Made by a program: the position numbers and the translations under genes
Assembly (NCBI GenBank): GCA_000507305.1
Contig: DF241462.1
Coordinates: forward strand, 1-64,000
Source of the DNA: Breviolum minutum Mf 1.05b.01
Lineage: Eukaryota > Sar > Dinophyceae > Suessiales > Symbiodiniaceae
Direction of reading: 5' to 3'
DNA: 64,000 nucleotides
Notes under the pieces: generated by a model
The model's database searches: none
Told to the model about the DNA's origin: nothing
What the model saw: only the letters and a program-made list of their open reading frames with translations
Shown: piece by piece, positions 1-14,400 of the stretch
How the letters are laid out: each line of letters opens with the position of its first letter
Numbering within the stretch: position 1 is the stretch's first letter

Positions 1-243
1 ATTATATGTTTGCATTTTACAAAAAATAGCCTAAAGTATATGTCCCTAAAGTGGCATGCCGTCTTACTTACTATTGCTTGTAGAAGTAAATCATCGAACT
101 GTCTCTCAGGGTTGCTTGATTCCAAGCAAGCAAGTCACTGCTTCACCAGTCTTGTGTGAAAACAGGACTGTTGAGTAGTAGTTGTTGTTTTGTTCGTACC
201 CGTTTTTGGCCATAGAATGGCCATGTTCCCTATCGCATACTTT

Positions 244-348
244 CGGGAATACCCTCCAGGGAACTAACATATCCCACCTTGGGAAAAGGAAAATCATCTT
301 CAAAATGCCATTTTTGGGTGATATGTTAGTTCCCTGGAGGGTATTCCC
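244..348. repeat. Family C hairpin element, copy 1
   Basis: CGGGAATACCCTCCAGGGAA and its inverted partner ending GGAGGGTATTCCCG pair over more than 30 bases. It lies just upstream of PGM3 exon a. Confidence 0.88.
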
Positions 349-394
349 GTGAATTTTCCTTGGAAGATGTGGACCTGTCAGTTGGTTCATCCAG

Positions 395-444
395 GATGGT
401 TTTTGTCTGTTGGATGGAGACCGCATCGCCCTCCTGTTGTCATC
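395..444 (+). CDS. PGM3: PGM3 exon a (LLDGDRIA)
   Basis: The acceptor is CCAG followed by G. The reading is [17 protein letters not shown], matching the family segment around LIDGDKIATLISS just after the metal-binding loop. The exon ends in phase 2 before a GC donor (GCTGGG), and the split serine codon is completed by the G that opens the next exon. Confidence 0.88.
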
Positions 445-3400
445 GCTGGGCCTCAGTGGAGGAAGGTCATAGGAAGGGCATGGTAGGTAGGGGATGATAG
501 AGAGAGATGATGAGTTACTCCTTGGAAAATTTAACATTTTGAACCTAAAAAGCACCCAATTGAACAGGAACATCATCTTCCAAACTTCAAACCATCATGA
601 CTTCAGCTTCCATGTGAATCTTCCAGGGTGTAGTTTGTCTTGATTTTTGCCTTATGAGTGTTCAAGTGTTCACTGTTATAGTCTTTCCTATAAGCTTTTG
701 AGTTCCATCCAAAGGAAACATATGCACTGAAGGTCCATGCCCTCATATGACACATGATATTGAAGTTGAGCAGGACCTCCATCTTGGGCTGGTTGATAAA
801 GGCAAATCTTGATATGGACAGATTCCATGGGTAGATAATACGTATATATATATTTATATAGAGTTTGTACATAGACGATACATGGGCCATCAACATAGAT
901 TTTGGTGGGTGAAATGGTCTGAATTTGAAGGGACCCTAGGCCCTAGAACCTATCAGGCTTTGAAAGAGGATCAGAATCTATTTTAAGGCATCAAGTCATG
1001 CTTGCTATGTGAATTTTATTCGAGGGTACCCTCCTAATCACTAACATATGCCCCAAGCAAAGGCACCTTTGAAGATGATTTTCCTTTTCCCAAGGTGTGA
1101 TATGTTAGTTCCCTAGAGGGTATAATCTTTTTGGGAGTTTTTTAGCCGTGCCCTAACCCATCATTTTCGATTTTCCGAGGTTTGTCAAGTCCTTGCTTAC
1201 ACGTGCTGGAGCTGAGGACCCTTCCAACTTCACTGGAAAAAAATTGGTGTCATGAAAAACAGGTGAAACACGCATTGGCCATTGTAGAACAATTCAATTT
1301 GAGTTGCGCTATATCCTGGTGGCATAGATATGTTTAAACTCAACTAACTAGAGAGTGGATCAAAGAAGCTTGGCGTTTGAAGGATGTGTCTTCATAGAAA
1401 TAGTGGCAGGTTCCAAAAAATCATCCGTTTTCATGTTGTCGAATTGGAAAGTACTTGCATATCTAAATTTGATGCCAGGATTTTCAGGATTGTGATGCTA
1501 CTTTGATGGAAATCATCTACCTATCTAATGGGGAGAATATTTGCTTTCGCAGGCATCTATGAAATCCATAAAATGGAATTGTCGGGCTTTTGCTCATAAT
1601 ATCAGATTCATTCAGGTTCGTGATCGATGAACAGATTCATGGAAAAACCGTTTGCACCTTTGAAAACATGTCGCACATTTTCTTCGGGCTAGAAAGACCT
1701 TTTGTTCAATGAATTGACGAACCAAAATCTTGGTGGTGGCGTCAAGTTTCTTCAATTTCACCCTTACTTGGGGTAAAATGCTCCAATTTGATGCCTTTCA
1801 AACCACCACCTAGAAAATGTCATGGTTCCGGGTTTTCCATCCTTAAAACAAACAGGACATTCAAGTGGGTCTGGTACAGACGGCACGGGACTCCCATGGG
1901 TTTCGACCCACCCAAGTCGCCCAGGTACCTACCGTTATCACCCCTTGGGTTTCGACATTTTGATAGAAACCAATGAAACAGAGGTGTTTTAGTGAGGTAG
2001 AAATTCTATGAGGTTTAAAGAGATGTCAGAAATTGCCAAAGATTGTGCAAAAGCTGCAAAATATCGTGGACGGGGATGATTTGAATCCTAAATAGCTTGC
2101 GTTTCAGATCACGAGGTAGAGGAAAAAAGCAGTTATGTTGCGTTTTTCGTTGATCAAGCTATATGGTCATCTCAGTAACTTCACCAAAATTTGGTCCAAA
2201 CTTCCTTACCTGACAGAATTTCAACGGTTGGTATCCTCTTCAATCAAATTTTGGGGTTTGGATAGTGATCTTCTTCAGGGTCAAGTTTTTGAATGTGGGG
2301 AGACAAGAAGCTTGGAGCTTCTACTGCTTCAATAGTTGCTTCGTGCTTTTAAAACATATGGTAATCCTTTTCACCAATCGGTTCTGAAGCAAAAAAGAAC
2401 AGGCTCGAAATTACAGCTAAATTACAGCCAAGCAACGGACCAATCAACCATCCATCAGCTGAGAAATGCTGATTTCTATAGTGAAATTTCATCATTGGAG
2501 CCTGCCAAGGCTTATGCCAATGGCGCTTCAACGGAGCGAGCTAAGGTCGATCTAGGCCAGCGATGGATCAAAGATGATTTACCTGTGATGTGTTGGTTTT
2601 GTCTTTTAAGTCCACCAATTTTTTCACCACAAATTCGCCATTTTCAGACTTGATGTTTCAGTGGTTTACACAAGCTCGAATGATTGTGGCTGATGTCACA
2701 AGTGTAAGTTCGTTTACAGTAGAGCTATCTTCGGTTCCCACTAAAACTTTCAATAAGTCAGCCAAAACGATGAGCCCTGAGCAACCCTCAAGACGGCTGG
2801 TGCATTTCTGATAAGATTCTCAAGATGTCTTGCAAGTGTTGCACGAAATGACCTGATTTGTTTACAGCACTTTGCTTGATCATACCATGGCATTGCATGC
2901 ATGTGTCATTACCTACCAATGACATCTAATGACAACCAAATATCATACATATACTGTATATCATTCGGTGTATGTGCAAATATATCTGTAGTATGTGACA
3001 TGTGTGCAGCATATAATGTATTTTTGAACCGCATCATTTTAAAGGAACATGTACACGTTACATGCTATACATGATTCCCTGGATAACATACCACCTGCAA
3101 AACAACACCAATATAAACAATACCATACCGTACCCTACCATGCCAAATTACCTTACCAACTTACCATTTGTTTAAAGATCTCACGAATTCTTGCTGTCCT
3201 GACCTTTTCGTGCATGGACCCAAGTCTTTTCCGCGGAACCTTTTGTAAAAACCGGACTGAAACAGGCCGGATGGTGCCCCAAACAGTTGATATACATATC
3301 TATTGTCTTTCTGTTTGGAAGCTTGTGTTTTTTTTTGCATGTTTTTTGACATCTTCCAATATTGACTTCAGATTGATTTTTGTTTCTGTATATTTTACCA

Positions 3401-5451
3401 ATATTTCATGACGAGGTGACGCACAGGTCACATGTGCCAAGACCGGTGTGAAGGCGTGGAAGGGAACGATGGAGGAGATGGATGAAACAGATTTGACGGA
3501 GGATGCACCTATATATCAACCTATATTGTATGGTATGTCAATATGTATGGACAGGAGCTGGGGTGTCGATTTTGCGTTTGCTGTAAGTGAGTCAAAGTAG
3601 GCTGGTTGAGGAAATCCACTTGAGCAGATGAACGAGGATAGAATCAGCTTCCAGCCAAAGTCTGTAGCCAAACATTGATGATTGTTCTTTAGAGGGTTTG
3701 GCAGTAGTTCTCGGATGAGATTCATCACCAAGACGAGTACCAGTCAACAAAAAAACAAAATTGACTTGATGCTTCGCGTGACATCAAGATACAAGTGGGT
3801 TTAATTCTCAATGATGTGAGGTGTCGCCTCACAAACTGATACCATGACGGGACCGTGGGGTTCGCTATTTCTATCAACGCGTGAAGGTTGTAAGATGCCC
3901 TCCAAAGAGATATCATTCGATCCGTGTTTGTGTTTGATTCGTCGCAATGTATGAATTTTGAAAAATGCCTTCTGCCAGAAAATACTACAAATGTCAGTAT
4001 CACAAATTGGGAATATGGATCATAGGTCTCCAATGTTACCATTTTTATTCATTTTTTTCACTCGATTGGACGTGGCCTGGTGATGATTTGGAATTGTTAC
4101 ACTTGGAGATTCCCCCTCCGCAGCTGTTTCTGTGGCTGTTTCTACATGAGTTGAAAAGGCAGATAAGGTTTCAGAAAAGAAAACTCAGCATACTCAAACT
4201 GCAGCAAAACTTGATCATAGATTCATAGATCAGGCGAATGCTTCCTCAGAACTTATCTACGATTAGAATCATTCAAAAACACCATGGAAGAACAAACATA
4301 AATACCTTAGACATTGGTTTTCGATCCCGGGCAGTTCAAACCGTTTGACTGTCATGGGACAAGGCGGGGGTGTTTTTGTGATTCTCTATTTTTTTAGGGA
4401 CAAAAGGCGGCAGATGGTCATTCGGTTGAATTGTTGGGCTGAGGACTGAAGATTATTCCCCACCCACCCAAACATCGGTCTCAAAATCAGTCGGGTTTTT
4501 ATTTGGGTGGCAAGAAACACCTGAATCCTTAAATTAGTTGGTTGGAAGCAGGGCTGCTTCAATGGTGGAAACCATATTTTTGCATCAAAGCTATCACCCT
4601 CTCAGGTCATTTCTTGAAGGGATCTCCGGTCCTTTGCTTCCGACCATTTTACGACTTGGATCCGTTGACAACGGTGGCTTTCCAAGCTTTCTGACACATG
4701 GTCAACCATTTTTGAAGCCTTCAAAATTGCAGTCATGGTGAGATTCGAAGTGCAACATCAAACAAAAAGAAAAATATGTCCCATATGTCTTTCAACTGCA
4801 GAGGTTCAAAAAAAACTAATTTAATTATGCAGGTATGCCCTCCAGGGAACGGATTACATATCCCACCAAACAGGAAAAGAAGGAAATCATCGACTCAAAA
4901 AAGTGCCTTATATACGGGTCGATGGGATATGTGATCGTTTCCTGGAGAGTAGTTCAGCCAGGTCTCAATCGGAAATGCGGATATACTGGGGGTATCCCCC
5001 ACCCACGATGCAAGTGAAAAATTCCAATCTGTTCATTTTGATGGCCCGGGCCCGCTATAAACAAACCTTCACGAACTTCACTGGATTTGTGGGCCGGGGA
5101 TACCCCCAAGGGATATAACCTGGTGATTTCCATCCCTTGGTGCCCTGCTCCCAGTTGTGACCAGCTGCGATGTGGAGAGGTGGTCCATCGATCCGTTGGG
5201 AGCGTTGGAGAGAGTTCCCCAAGCAACCGAGGATTGATAAGGTGGTTTTTTCAAGCAAGCAAATGGACAACAAAAAGAAGAATGATGGAGTGTCTAACTG
5301 CCGGTTTAATATATATATATATGATCATAAGCAATATTTGATATAATAGTGTATATACAATGTATAGTCACGTGATACTTATGTGATACATATATATATA
5401 TGTATATATATGTAAATATATATATATGTATATATATGTATGTATTTATAT

Positions 5452-5488
<37 letters not shown>

Positions 5489-8400
5489 CATATATAAATA
5501 GATACGTATATATATATATATATATTCATATTCAAAAACACATATAAAATGATACAAGGCCTAGTACTTTCTTTGTGACTTACTGTTCTAAGCATATTCG
5601 CAAAGTAAGAATCATTTGACTTTAGGTGATTCCTAGGATCAAACCACCAACAACTAGCCTAAGACAGTTCCAATCTAATTTCAAGGCCCAAAGTTGGGCG
5701 GAAAACCACGAAAATTACCCTCCGGGGAACGGATACATATCATATCCCATCTTTGGTTCAAGCCGGAAAAACTACCGACTCAACAGGGGGGTTTGGGATA
5801 TGTGGAGGGTACGTACCCAGGAGGGGGGTTTTGAGTTGAGCCTTGACCCCTTGAGAACCGGGGGCCTAAAAAATTGCGTCAGGGCTGGCCCTTGTAGTCA
5901 AGTGGAGAAGAGTGTGACATCCGGTTGCATCGGAATGAATCTTGTCGCGAAATTTTGCAAAAAACGCTTCGGGTTCCGGGCTGGAGATGTTGAGAAACAC
6001 ATGGCTCCATGAGGGGAATTGTTGTGAACTCCTGTGAAGTGTTTTCGGAATATATAATGACAATAATACCAAGATCATGTTAAATCAGGCATCAATGAAT
6101 TCCTCCGAAAAAAATGTTGTCCACTAATTAGTTTCCTTTCCGGGGAAAACAAAATGCGAGATGCTTGATGTTCATCTCAACCTGCTGAAGGGAATTGGAA
6201 CATCCAGCTGTGCCTCCAAACAGTCGCGTCTCTAGACTCTAGACCCAGCGAATCCAGTTTGGTTTCCCTGTTTCCCTTGCTCGCCGGGATGGGTAAGGGG
6301 ATCCATCCCTACTGAGGATGGAGTTTGGAGAGCCACTTGGGTCTCAGTTCAGGGGAAATTTGCCGCGGTGCACCATGAGCAGGGGGCCATTAAATGGGAC
6401 CCATGTTGAGGGGATTAAACACTGCAAAAGTAATTTTGAGGTAGTTTTCCCTCAGCATAGTTCATTGTTATGCATTGTTTGGTTGGTAATATACTGGTGA
6501 GAACAACAAACACTTTGCGGTTCTCAATTCATTAATTCACTCATGACTTGCATCAGATGTCTCGATGTCTTGAGACAAGAAACAGCACCATGGGGAGCAT
6601 ACCCATTTTTATTTTTCAAAAATGATGTTTGGTGTCATTGAAACTTCACTTCCATGCACTTTTTGGTACAACCGGTTGTTGAGTTTGAATCATGTCCCAC
6701 AAAAATTTTGGGTGAAAAAACAGTAGCAGGTGGGAACTGTCCGGCAATGAAAACCACATGCACCTATGGTCATCTCCACGTGAACACCAGGAGTATCCCA
6801 AACATATTTTTGCTGGTAGTGGGGTAGGGGAGTATTCCAAGTCTATAGAATAGGGATCAATAAGGTGTGTTTGCAAATGTACATGCACCATGTATATATT
6901 TATTTGAAGCGCTTGAAGCACCTCTTTCTTTGTTCAGCTTGGTTTCTTGCAGGCAGCTGATTGCAACCATTTTCAAAATGGGTGACTTTTGTAGTCGAAA
7001 AACCATGCGATCATGAGGTCCAGTTCCAGTTAACAATCAAAGGTGTTCATTCAACAGTTTGTGGGTAGCAATATAGTGAGGGGAAGTCTTCTCAAATAGC
7101 CTATGACAAAACGATATACACATCTTTTTTTTCATTGTAAACGCCCAGGATGAATGAATGATGGTTTTCAGAAACGGGCGTCCGAACATGACCTCACCTG
7201 ACACAAGGTCAACCTTTCCCAACTCTTTGATCTCTGATCTCGTCGTGGCAAGCCTATGATCAATTTTTGAGAGGTTTTCAATCCACGGATCCATTTTAAG
7301 GTATTAATAAAACAGATCTGTATTTTGCTATAGTTTCAATTCATAAAGAAACACAACTCCAGTGACCCTTCCGACAGGAACGATCACTAATATCATCTAA
7401 TATCCCCTTTAAAAAAAGTTCATTTTGGGTCGATGATGTTCCACCTTTTACAGTGGGAAGTGGGTTATGTATGTATCCGTTCCCTATAGAGTTGAACTTT
7501 TGTATAGCCTAAAGTCGATGAGTTCATCTAGGCAATTTATAGTGACCTCAACTCACCCAAAGGTTTAGTGAAAAGTAAGGGAAATCCGAGCCCCAAAATG
7601 GCCGAAAACATCATTCAGGTTCAGGATTTATATGATTTATTTCATAAATTGCCCAGAAATCATGATCCCCACCAGCTGTTTGGGTTGGTGATGGTGCTTT
7701 GATTCATGTACCATTTACAATAAAAAGGCCCAGACATATTGAATGTCACCCATGTTTCACGATTACCAAAGTTACCATTTGGTTCATGGCGAGCCCAAGA
7801 GGCCCGATGACTCAGGGGAGGCCGGCGTTTTTACGAAACAAACCGGAGGGGATGGGCAACCCCGTTACTGTGTAGAATCTGAATCAACTTCAAAGTGAAG
7901 GGCCCCTGGTTGGGGTAGGGGATTATACTACACTCATGCGGGGATAATAAACCAAAAGATCACCCCAAAAAACAACGAACGGCCTTTTTTTTTTCGTGGC
8001 TGCTGGGAAGATCTGGGAGCACTAGGTGTTTTTGTCCGACAATTGGTTTCAGTGAGGATTATTGTTTTTTAAAAGGATTTTCGAACTTGATGAGTGTCTG
8101 TTGCAAATTCTAGGCAGGTGGCATCACAGTGTATGTTTCCAATCAACTACCTTGCCGGTCACGGCTGTGATTTGGATATATCTAGATATCTGTTGTATTG
8201 CAGTCTTGTTTGAAAAGGATGTTAGCCGTTGAAAAAAGATACATCAACAATAACAAGAGTCAACATTATTCGGTTTATTTTAGTTCCTTTTTTTTCTGGG
8301 AGCCTGTACGTGCCTCTACAATGTAGCATGCTGTCCTTATCAGATTGATTCAGCATCTAAATTATGTTTCGGCGCAAGACTTCAACGATCCTCGTCATGT

Positions 8401-11400
8401 AAATAGTAGCAGTTTGCGTGCCTGTAATTTTTGTACATCAACCAGGATTTCCTCGGTGTTGAGGCATTCTTGCATGCAACAGCCACATTTAAGTGTTATA
8501 CAAAAAGTTAAGTGGAGTTTTTCACTATGCCAACTAGAAAAATCACCTCCAGAATACTTTTTTGATGCTTGAAAAATCCGAACAAATCACCAGTTGATGT
8601 TACATTTCTCCCATTACCCAAACAATCCATGCTGTATGGTATATTTCCCTACATGAAAACCATAAACATCAACCATTCATAGTAGGTAAATATACCAGTC
8701 CCATGGATGGAAATCCCGTCAGGGCTTCACCGAAGAGTTGGTGGTGCGACCGAACCAACGAAGCAAAGGTGAGGAAGGTTAAGTGATGGATGATTTCGAG
8801 TCCAACGGAATATGGATGGGATCAAACCATTGCTGTAGGTGGTGGCAACTCAAGCAACTCAAAGATTTTTTGGAATGTTCACCCCGAAAATTGGGGAAGA
8901 TGATTTCCATGTTTGACGAATTAATATTTTTTAGATGGGTTGGTTCAACCACCAACTAGATTGGTAGATCATTCATTGTCTTCAGAAACATATTTGATGA
9001 TATGTCATTGTGATTACTGTATAATAAATATATCCAATGTTTTTTTAATGAATCATATTTTTTTGATCCAAGGGTGGCAAATGATGGAAATTGTATCTAG
9101 ATTGACCAAGCCGGCAATTTCAATGTCACTGTCAATTTGTGGATTGGGAACGGAATTCTTCCAAAGAGTTTACTGTAGGATTTTTATGAGTTGCCTAGAT
9201 AGAGTTATAATGTCATGTATTAGCCCATGGACGAAGCTAGAAAAAAGCCTGGCTGGTGCTTAAGAATGTCTAGGGATTCAATCTACATGTTTGGATGTGA
9301 TTGAGATATATGAAAGGTTGGCAGGAAGCTAGAACAAAAAGGTTAAAGAGGACTTATGCTACCTTTACCTTTAGAATACCTTTTTTTTCTGTGCCCTGAT
9401 TTCTCTCTTGAAAAAACCATGTGACTTTTAGACACATGATAATTGGTTGAAAACAAGGGCTCCCAAAAAGGGTTCACTCTTTGAACACGAGAAAACACCC
9501 CCGAAGATTAACAGCTCGAACCTGAAAAATGATGATTTGGAAGATGATTTTCCTCTTCCAGGGATTCCAGGGGGCCCGTATTCTCAGGTGAACCAGCCGT
9601 TAATCTTCCGGGGTGAAACAGTTGTAACATTCCGAATTTGTTTCCGTCTACAGGATTCTTCAGAGGCAATGCTGGGGGGGTACCCTTACCTGAGAGTTAT
9701 TTGCCTTGGATGATGCAATTTGGCAAGTGCCGAGTCTACCGTCATTTTAGGACGGTATATCGTACCTACGCATTATGTGGAACCTAGTCCTTCAGCTATT
9801 CACTATCGTTTTTTTAGTGTTTCAATGTATTGCTTTTGTTTGTTTTGAGTCATGTATTATGTATTTGGTTTGAAACATGTGTGTTGATTTATTCATGTAT
9901 TCTGTATTCATGCGTTTGTGTTAACTTGCGAAGGTTTCATTTGTCTGCTTCGTGAATTACGTAGTTGGTTTCTTACTTACCGACTTCCTGATTTACATCG
10001 AAGTTCATGAGTTGTCTACAGTACTTCGTTGTTTTTTTGTTGACATTGTTCGTTATTTACTATTGGTATCCGTTACAGACGGCCTATGATGTCACGTGAC
10101 ATATGTTTTTTCCAACATGTGCTACTAAGCTATGCCTCTGTTGCAACACCTCAATTCACCTGGAAGTTGGGTAAAAAGGTTCGAAGAAACCACTGATGGT
10201 CGGGCAAAGTGCGGTATCTCAGTGATCTTTTGTATCACTTCACATGGGAGTCAGATCTGAACCTTTATAGATGAAAGACGAATGATTTAGATGTAGATGA
10301 AATATGTAGATGGAAGATGGAAGATGTAGATGGAAGATGGAAGATGTAGATGAAAGATGTAGATGTAGATAAAAGATGAAAGATGTAGATGAAAGATGTA
10401 GATGTACATAAAAGACGAAAGATGTAGATGTAGATAAAAGATGAAAGATGTAGATGAAAGATGTAGATCAAAAATGGAAGATGAAAGATGTAGATGAAAG
10501 ATGTAGATGTAGATGAAAGATGTAGATGTAGATAAAAGACGTAGATGTAGATGTAGATGAAGATGTCGATGAAAGATGTAGATGAAAGATGGAAGATGTA
10601 AGATGGAAGATGTAGATGAAAGATGTTGACCAAGAAATGCATTTTCCAAAGATGGCTTCTTAAAGATTGGTTCGAGATTCCTCCCAAATAGTTGCGGATT
10701 TTAACCCAGCATGAACCCTCGAGGTCGATCGACCGGAGATAGCGCCAGGAACACGGAGATAGCGCTTCAAGTGGTCGGGGATTGGTCGGGAAAATTAGAA
10801 CTATAGATATCGTTCAAAACAAAGCACCGCACCCAAAATGGAGAAGCAAGGTTATTCTTTTTTAGACATTCAAAAAGGCTTGGATTCAAATTCACAACAT
10901 TGATTTCATCAAATCGTCTCCAGTCACCTTTGCCCTAACTGCGACACTTGTTCGTTGATCACCAAGAAAGGTCACCCGTCAACCAGTGAAACTTTTGCAA
11001 GCAGGTCATCCAAACTCTGTCATCAAGGTAACAGGCAGCCATAAAAAACATCACGTTTTTCAGAGTATTAGTGAGAGTTTCTAGCAGCTAGCAGCTATGC
11101 CTCAACTGTGTTGAAAAACATGTGCAGCATTTATTTCTGAAATTCAGACATTCAGATTCATTGGGCATCATTCCATCCATCCCGTGGATCACCCTCAAAG
11201 GTCACTCGTTTGATGGCCGCAGCACAATATGGATCTGTGGATGGTGCCGCCCTTGACCTTGGGGTGGAGGGACCCTGGCTGTGGAGAGATGCATCAATTT
11301 TTCCGAGACATGCTTCTTTTACTTGATGAAACTTGTTTTTTTCAATGTGATGTGCACTGATTTGTAACTACACTAATGTGAGCAGATACAACGACAATAT

Positions 11401-14400
11401 GACACATGTCAAGAAGTGAAATCCATACGATGCAGCATGGTGGATTTTTCTTTTTGTGATGGTGATCAGACATGAGAAGACAACATCATAAAGATGATGG
11501 GATGAGTTCCACTCGGACTTGGTTTCTGCATGATGATGACGACCTTTTGGGAACTTTCAGTATTGTGATGAATCTCTTGGGGATATTACGAATTTTTTTT
11601 GGGATATCCAAATGAAACCAAATGAAATGTTCATGAATATAGCCAAAGTCCAACAAAATCCCTTTTAGTTGGACTTTGGGCATATTTATGGACATTTCAT
11701 TTGTTTCAGATAAGTCTCCTGCACACAATTTTCAATGTTGGTGAGTTTTTCTTTTCCAATGACAAGGTTCGCAAGCCCGTTTGGGATCTCGTGAACATAT
11801 CTTGAAAGTATTTCAGAATCTCATGGCCAACCTAGGCCTGGTTGAATCGCCAAAAAACACTCTCGCAAACTAACATAGCAACGGAAAATGGACTCTTTGA
11901 AGATGTATTTCCTATTGAACATGGGATATTCCATGTTATTCCATTGCTATCTTAGGTGTATCAAAGGGTCACTCACGTGTTGTTTTTTTTGGGTGCCAAA
12001 AATCTGCCGCAAATTTCATCAGGCATTCAACGGATTTGTGAAGCAGGCAGGGTCCCCAAAAAGGTGGATGAGGTCCTCGGTTTTTAGCCTGAAGGAGGTA
12101 CGTAGCACTGGGAAAAAAAGATGGAGAAAAGAGAGATTTTCCGGGTGGTGGTTTCAAATATTTTGTATTTTCACTCCGAAAATTGGGGAAGATTCCCATT
12201 TTGACTATTTTTCAACTGGGTTGACACCACCAACTTGAGATAGATTTTTCGCACTTGGTGAAATTTGAATTACTATTTTTAATTTGGGATGGGCCGTAGC
12301 AAAAAAGTGAAGAAAAACCAACACATCCAATTTGTTTCAGTATGTTGTGGACAAATCAGATTTACCCACATCACTTTGATTGCCGCGAACTGTCATGGCA
12401 ACAACAAACAACACCATTGGTGAAGGTTAATCGCCCATGGGATTTCTTGATGATTTTGGGTTCATTCCTTTAGCCTAGCTGAGGTTTAGGCTTGGGGAAT
12501 ACCACAGCCTGTTCGGGTCAATCTCTTGTTTGGTAGATTGACTGATGATTTGGATCCTGACTCAAAATGGCGATTCCACATTTCGGGTTGGTGCAGAGTG
12601 CCAGTTTCAATTCAGGGCCCCTAGCAAAAAGTATCTGAAGCGATGAAACCAATGCTTGACCGACTCCATAATCGACCTGGGAAAGTGTGCATTTTGTTTG
12701 TCTCATTGTTGGCTCAACTTGATTTTAGAAAACATAGATGACACCGATGAAATGAAACAATACTGTTTCAGAAATTCGGCGATCACCAGTTGAGGTTGGT
12801 AGTTTATCACCTTATTTACAAGGTTTTTAGCACCATGCCAGGTGGTTGTTTGGGATTTCTGAATCCTCAATCAGGATTTTGCACATCATTCAACCATACA
12901 AACCTCTGATCATATCCCCCACCCAGGATTCCAGTGGAAAATGAAGGAGTTTAGCTTGGGGAAACCCCCGTAGCAAAACATGTAAAAAACAAATCCTGGT
13001 GGTGACTGGCATCCTGGGTGGGGGTCAGGTGACAACTTGGATGCTCGCGATGTGCGTGGCTGGACAGCCCTTCACTATGCAGTGACCTGGCGGCGAAAAA
13101 AAAGGCCAAACACGGGAGGAGCCCCGGATGATTCCAAGAAAAATCGACAAATCTGCGAATCTTAGATGGTTGTGCTGTTTCTCAATGTCACATTCTGGTG
13201 GGATGATTTGTTGAGTTAGATATGTATATTATATATATATTATATGTAACATGCAAGAAAATTCCCATGAGAATATGATCTATAGCTGGTACAAGACAGA
13301 TATGCAGATGCATATTGTGAGCGAAAACATCCACAATTATTTGTGGAAGGGGATTCGGATTGGGCCGGATGGGGCACCACGATGCACCTCCATAGAAACA
13401 GATGATCATGTTGCCATTTGAAATGTCAACAATCCAAATTAGCGGCTCAGCAAATATCCAGTTTCTTCAGATTAACATGTTTGGATGATTTTGTTGGGTT
13501 TCAAATCTTGAGACATCACCATGTTTGTCGGTCAAATCAGAAAATATTGGGACTTTAGCCTGGTGTTTTATCCTTATTTTGGACAGATCAAGAACCCAAA
13601 CAACAACACTAAGCAAAAACACCTGTTAAAAGCTGAGATGAAACACAGGGAACCTGAAAGAGAGGACACTTTTGATCTAGAGCAAGATACTGAACAAGTG
13701 TTGGCCAGCAAATTCATGGGCTGTAGATGGCTTTCTGAAAAGTCGATAAGGGTCCAGCAGAACATTTTATTTACATCAGTGTTTTCCGTTCATGAGAAAT
13801 TTCAGATGAAATGTGTTTCCACGCAGATTCAGCTTGATCTTTGAAACGGTGGGTCCGGTCCAACCATCAAATTTGGGGGATTTTTTGGCTTCACCAATCA
13901 TCAACCAACAGGGCATGATGGAATTCCATGGAAAGAATTCCAATGTGGAATCAACTCTGAAGGTAGTTCACAGCCATGTGATTCCTCCCCAAACTTGGAG
14001 AATCAAACTTGGAACCAACCCGATTTTCCCACAAGGAAGGATTCGGACGGAAGGATGAAATTCATAGAATTTCGTGAAAAAGAACTGACGAAGAAAGCTG
14101 AAGATTCCAAAACTTTAAGTTTGAATAAATATTTAAAAAGTGTTTGGAAAAAAAGATGTTGATAATTCCATTTTTGCAGATTCATTTTGAGTGATTGAGA
14201 TTGAGATTTCAATAGTGTGTAGCAGCACCTGAGGCTCATGGTCTACAACATGATGCCTATGTCATGGATCCCCAGTCGTTCAGATCCAACCAAGATGGGA
14301 AAACACCGCAAAATTGATGTTGAGAAAAAAACAGCATTTCTATTGAGCTACTGTTGATGGTTCAGAAATCCGGCGATAAAACCAGTTGAGGTTGGTAGTT

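Noticed and set aside
106-576. Minus-strand frame of 156 codons
   Set aside because: Shadow of PGM3 exon a and of the family C hairpin.
10265-10687. Two long minus-strand frames
   Set aside because: Open only because the minisatellite has no stop in those frames; the translation is low-complexity.
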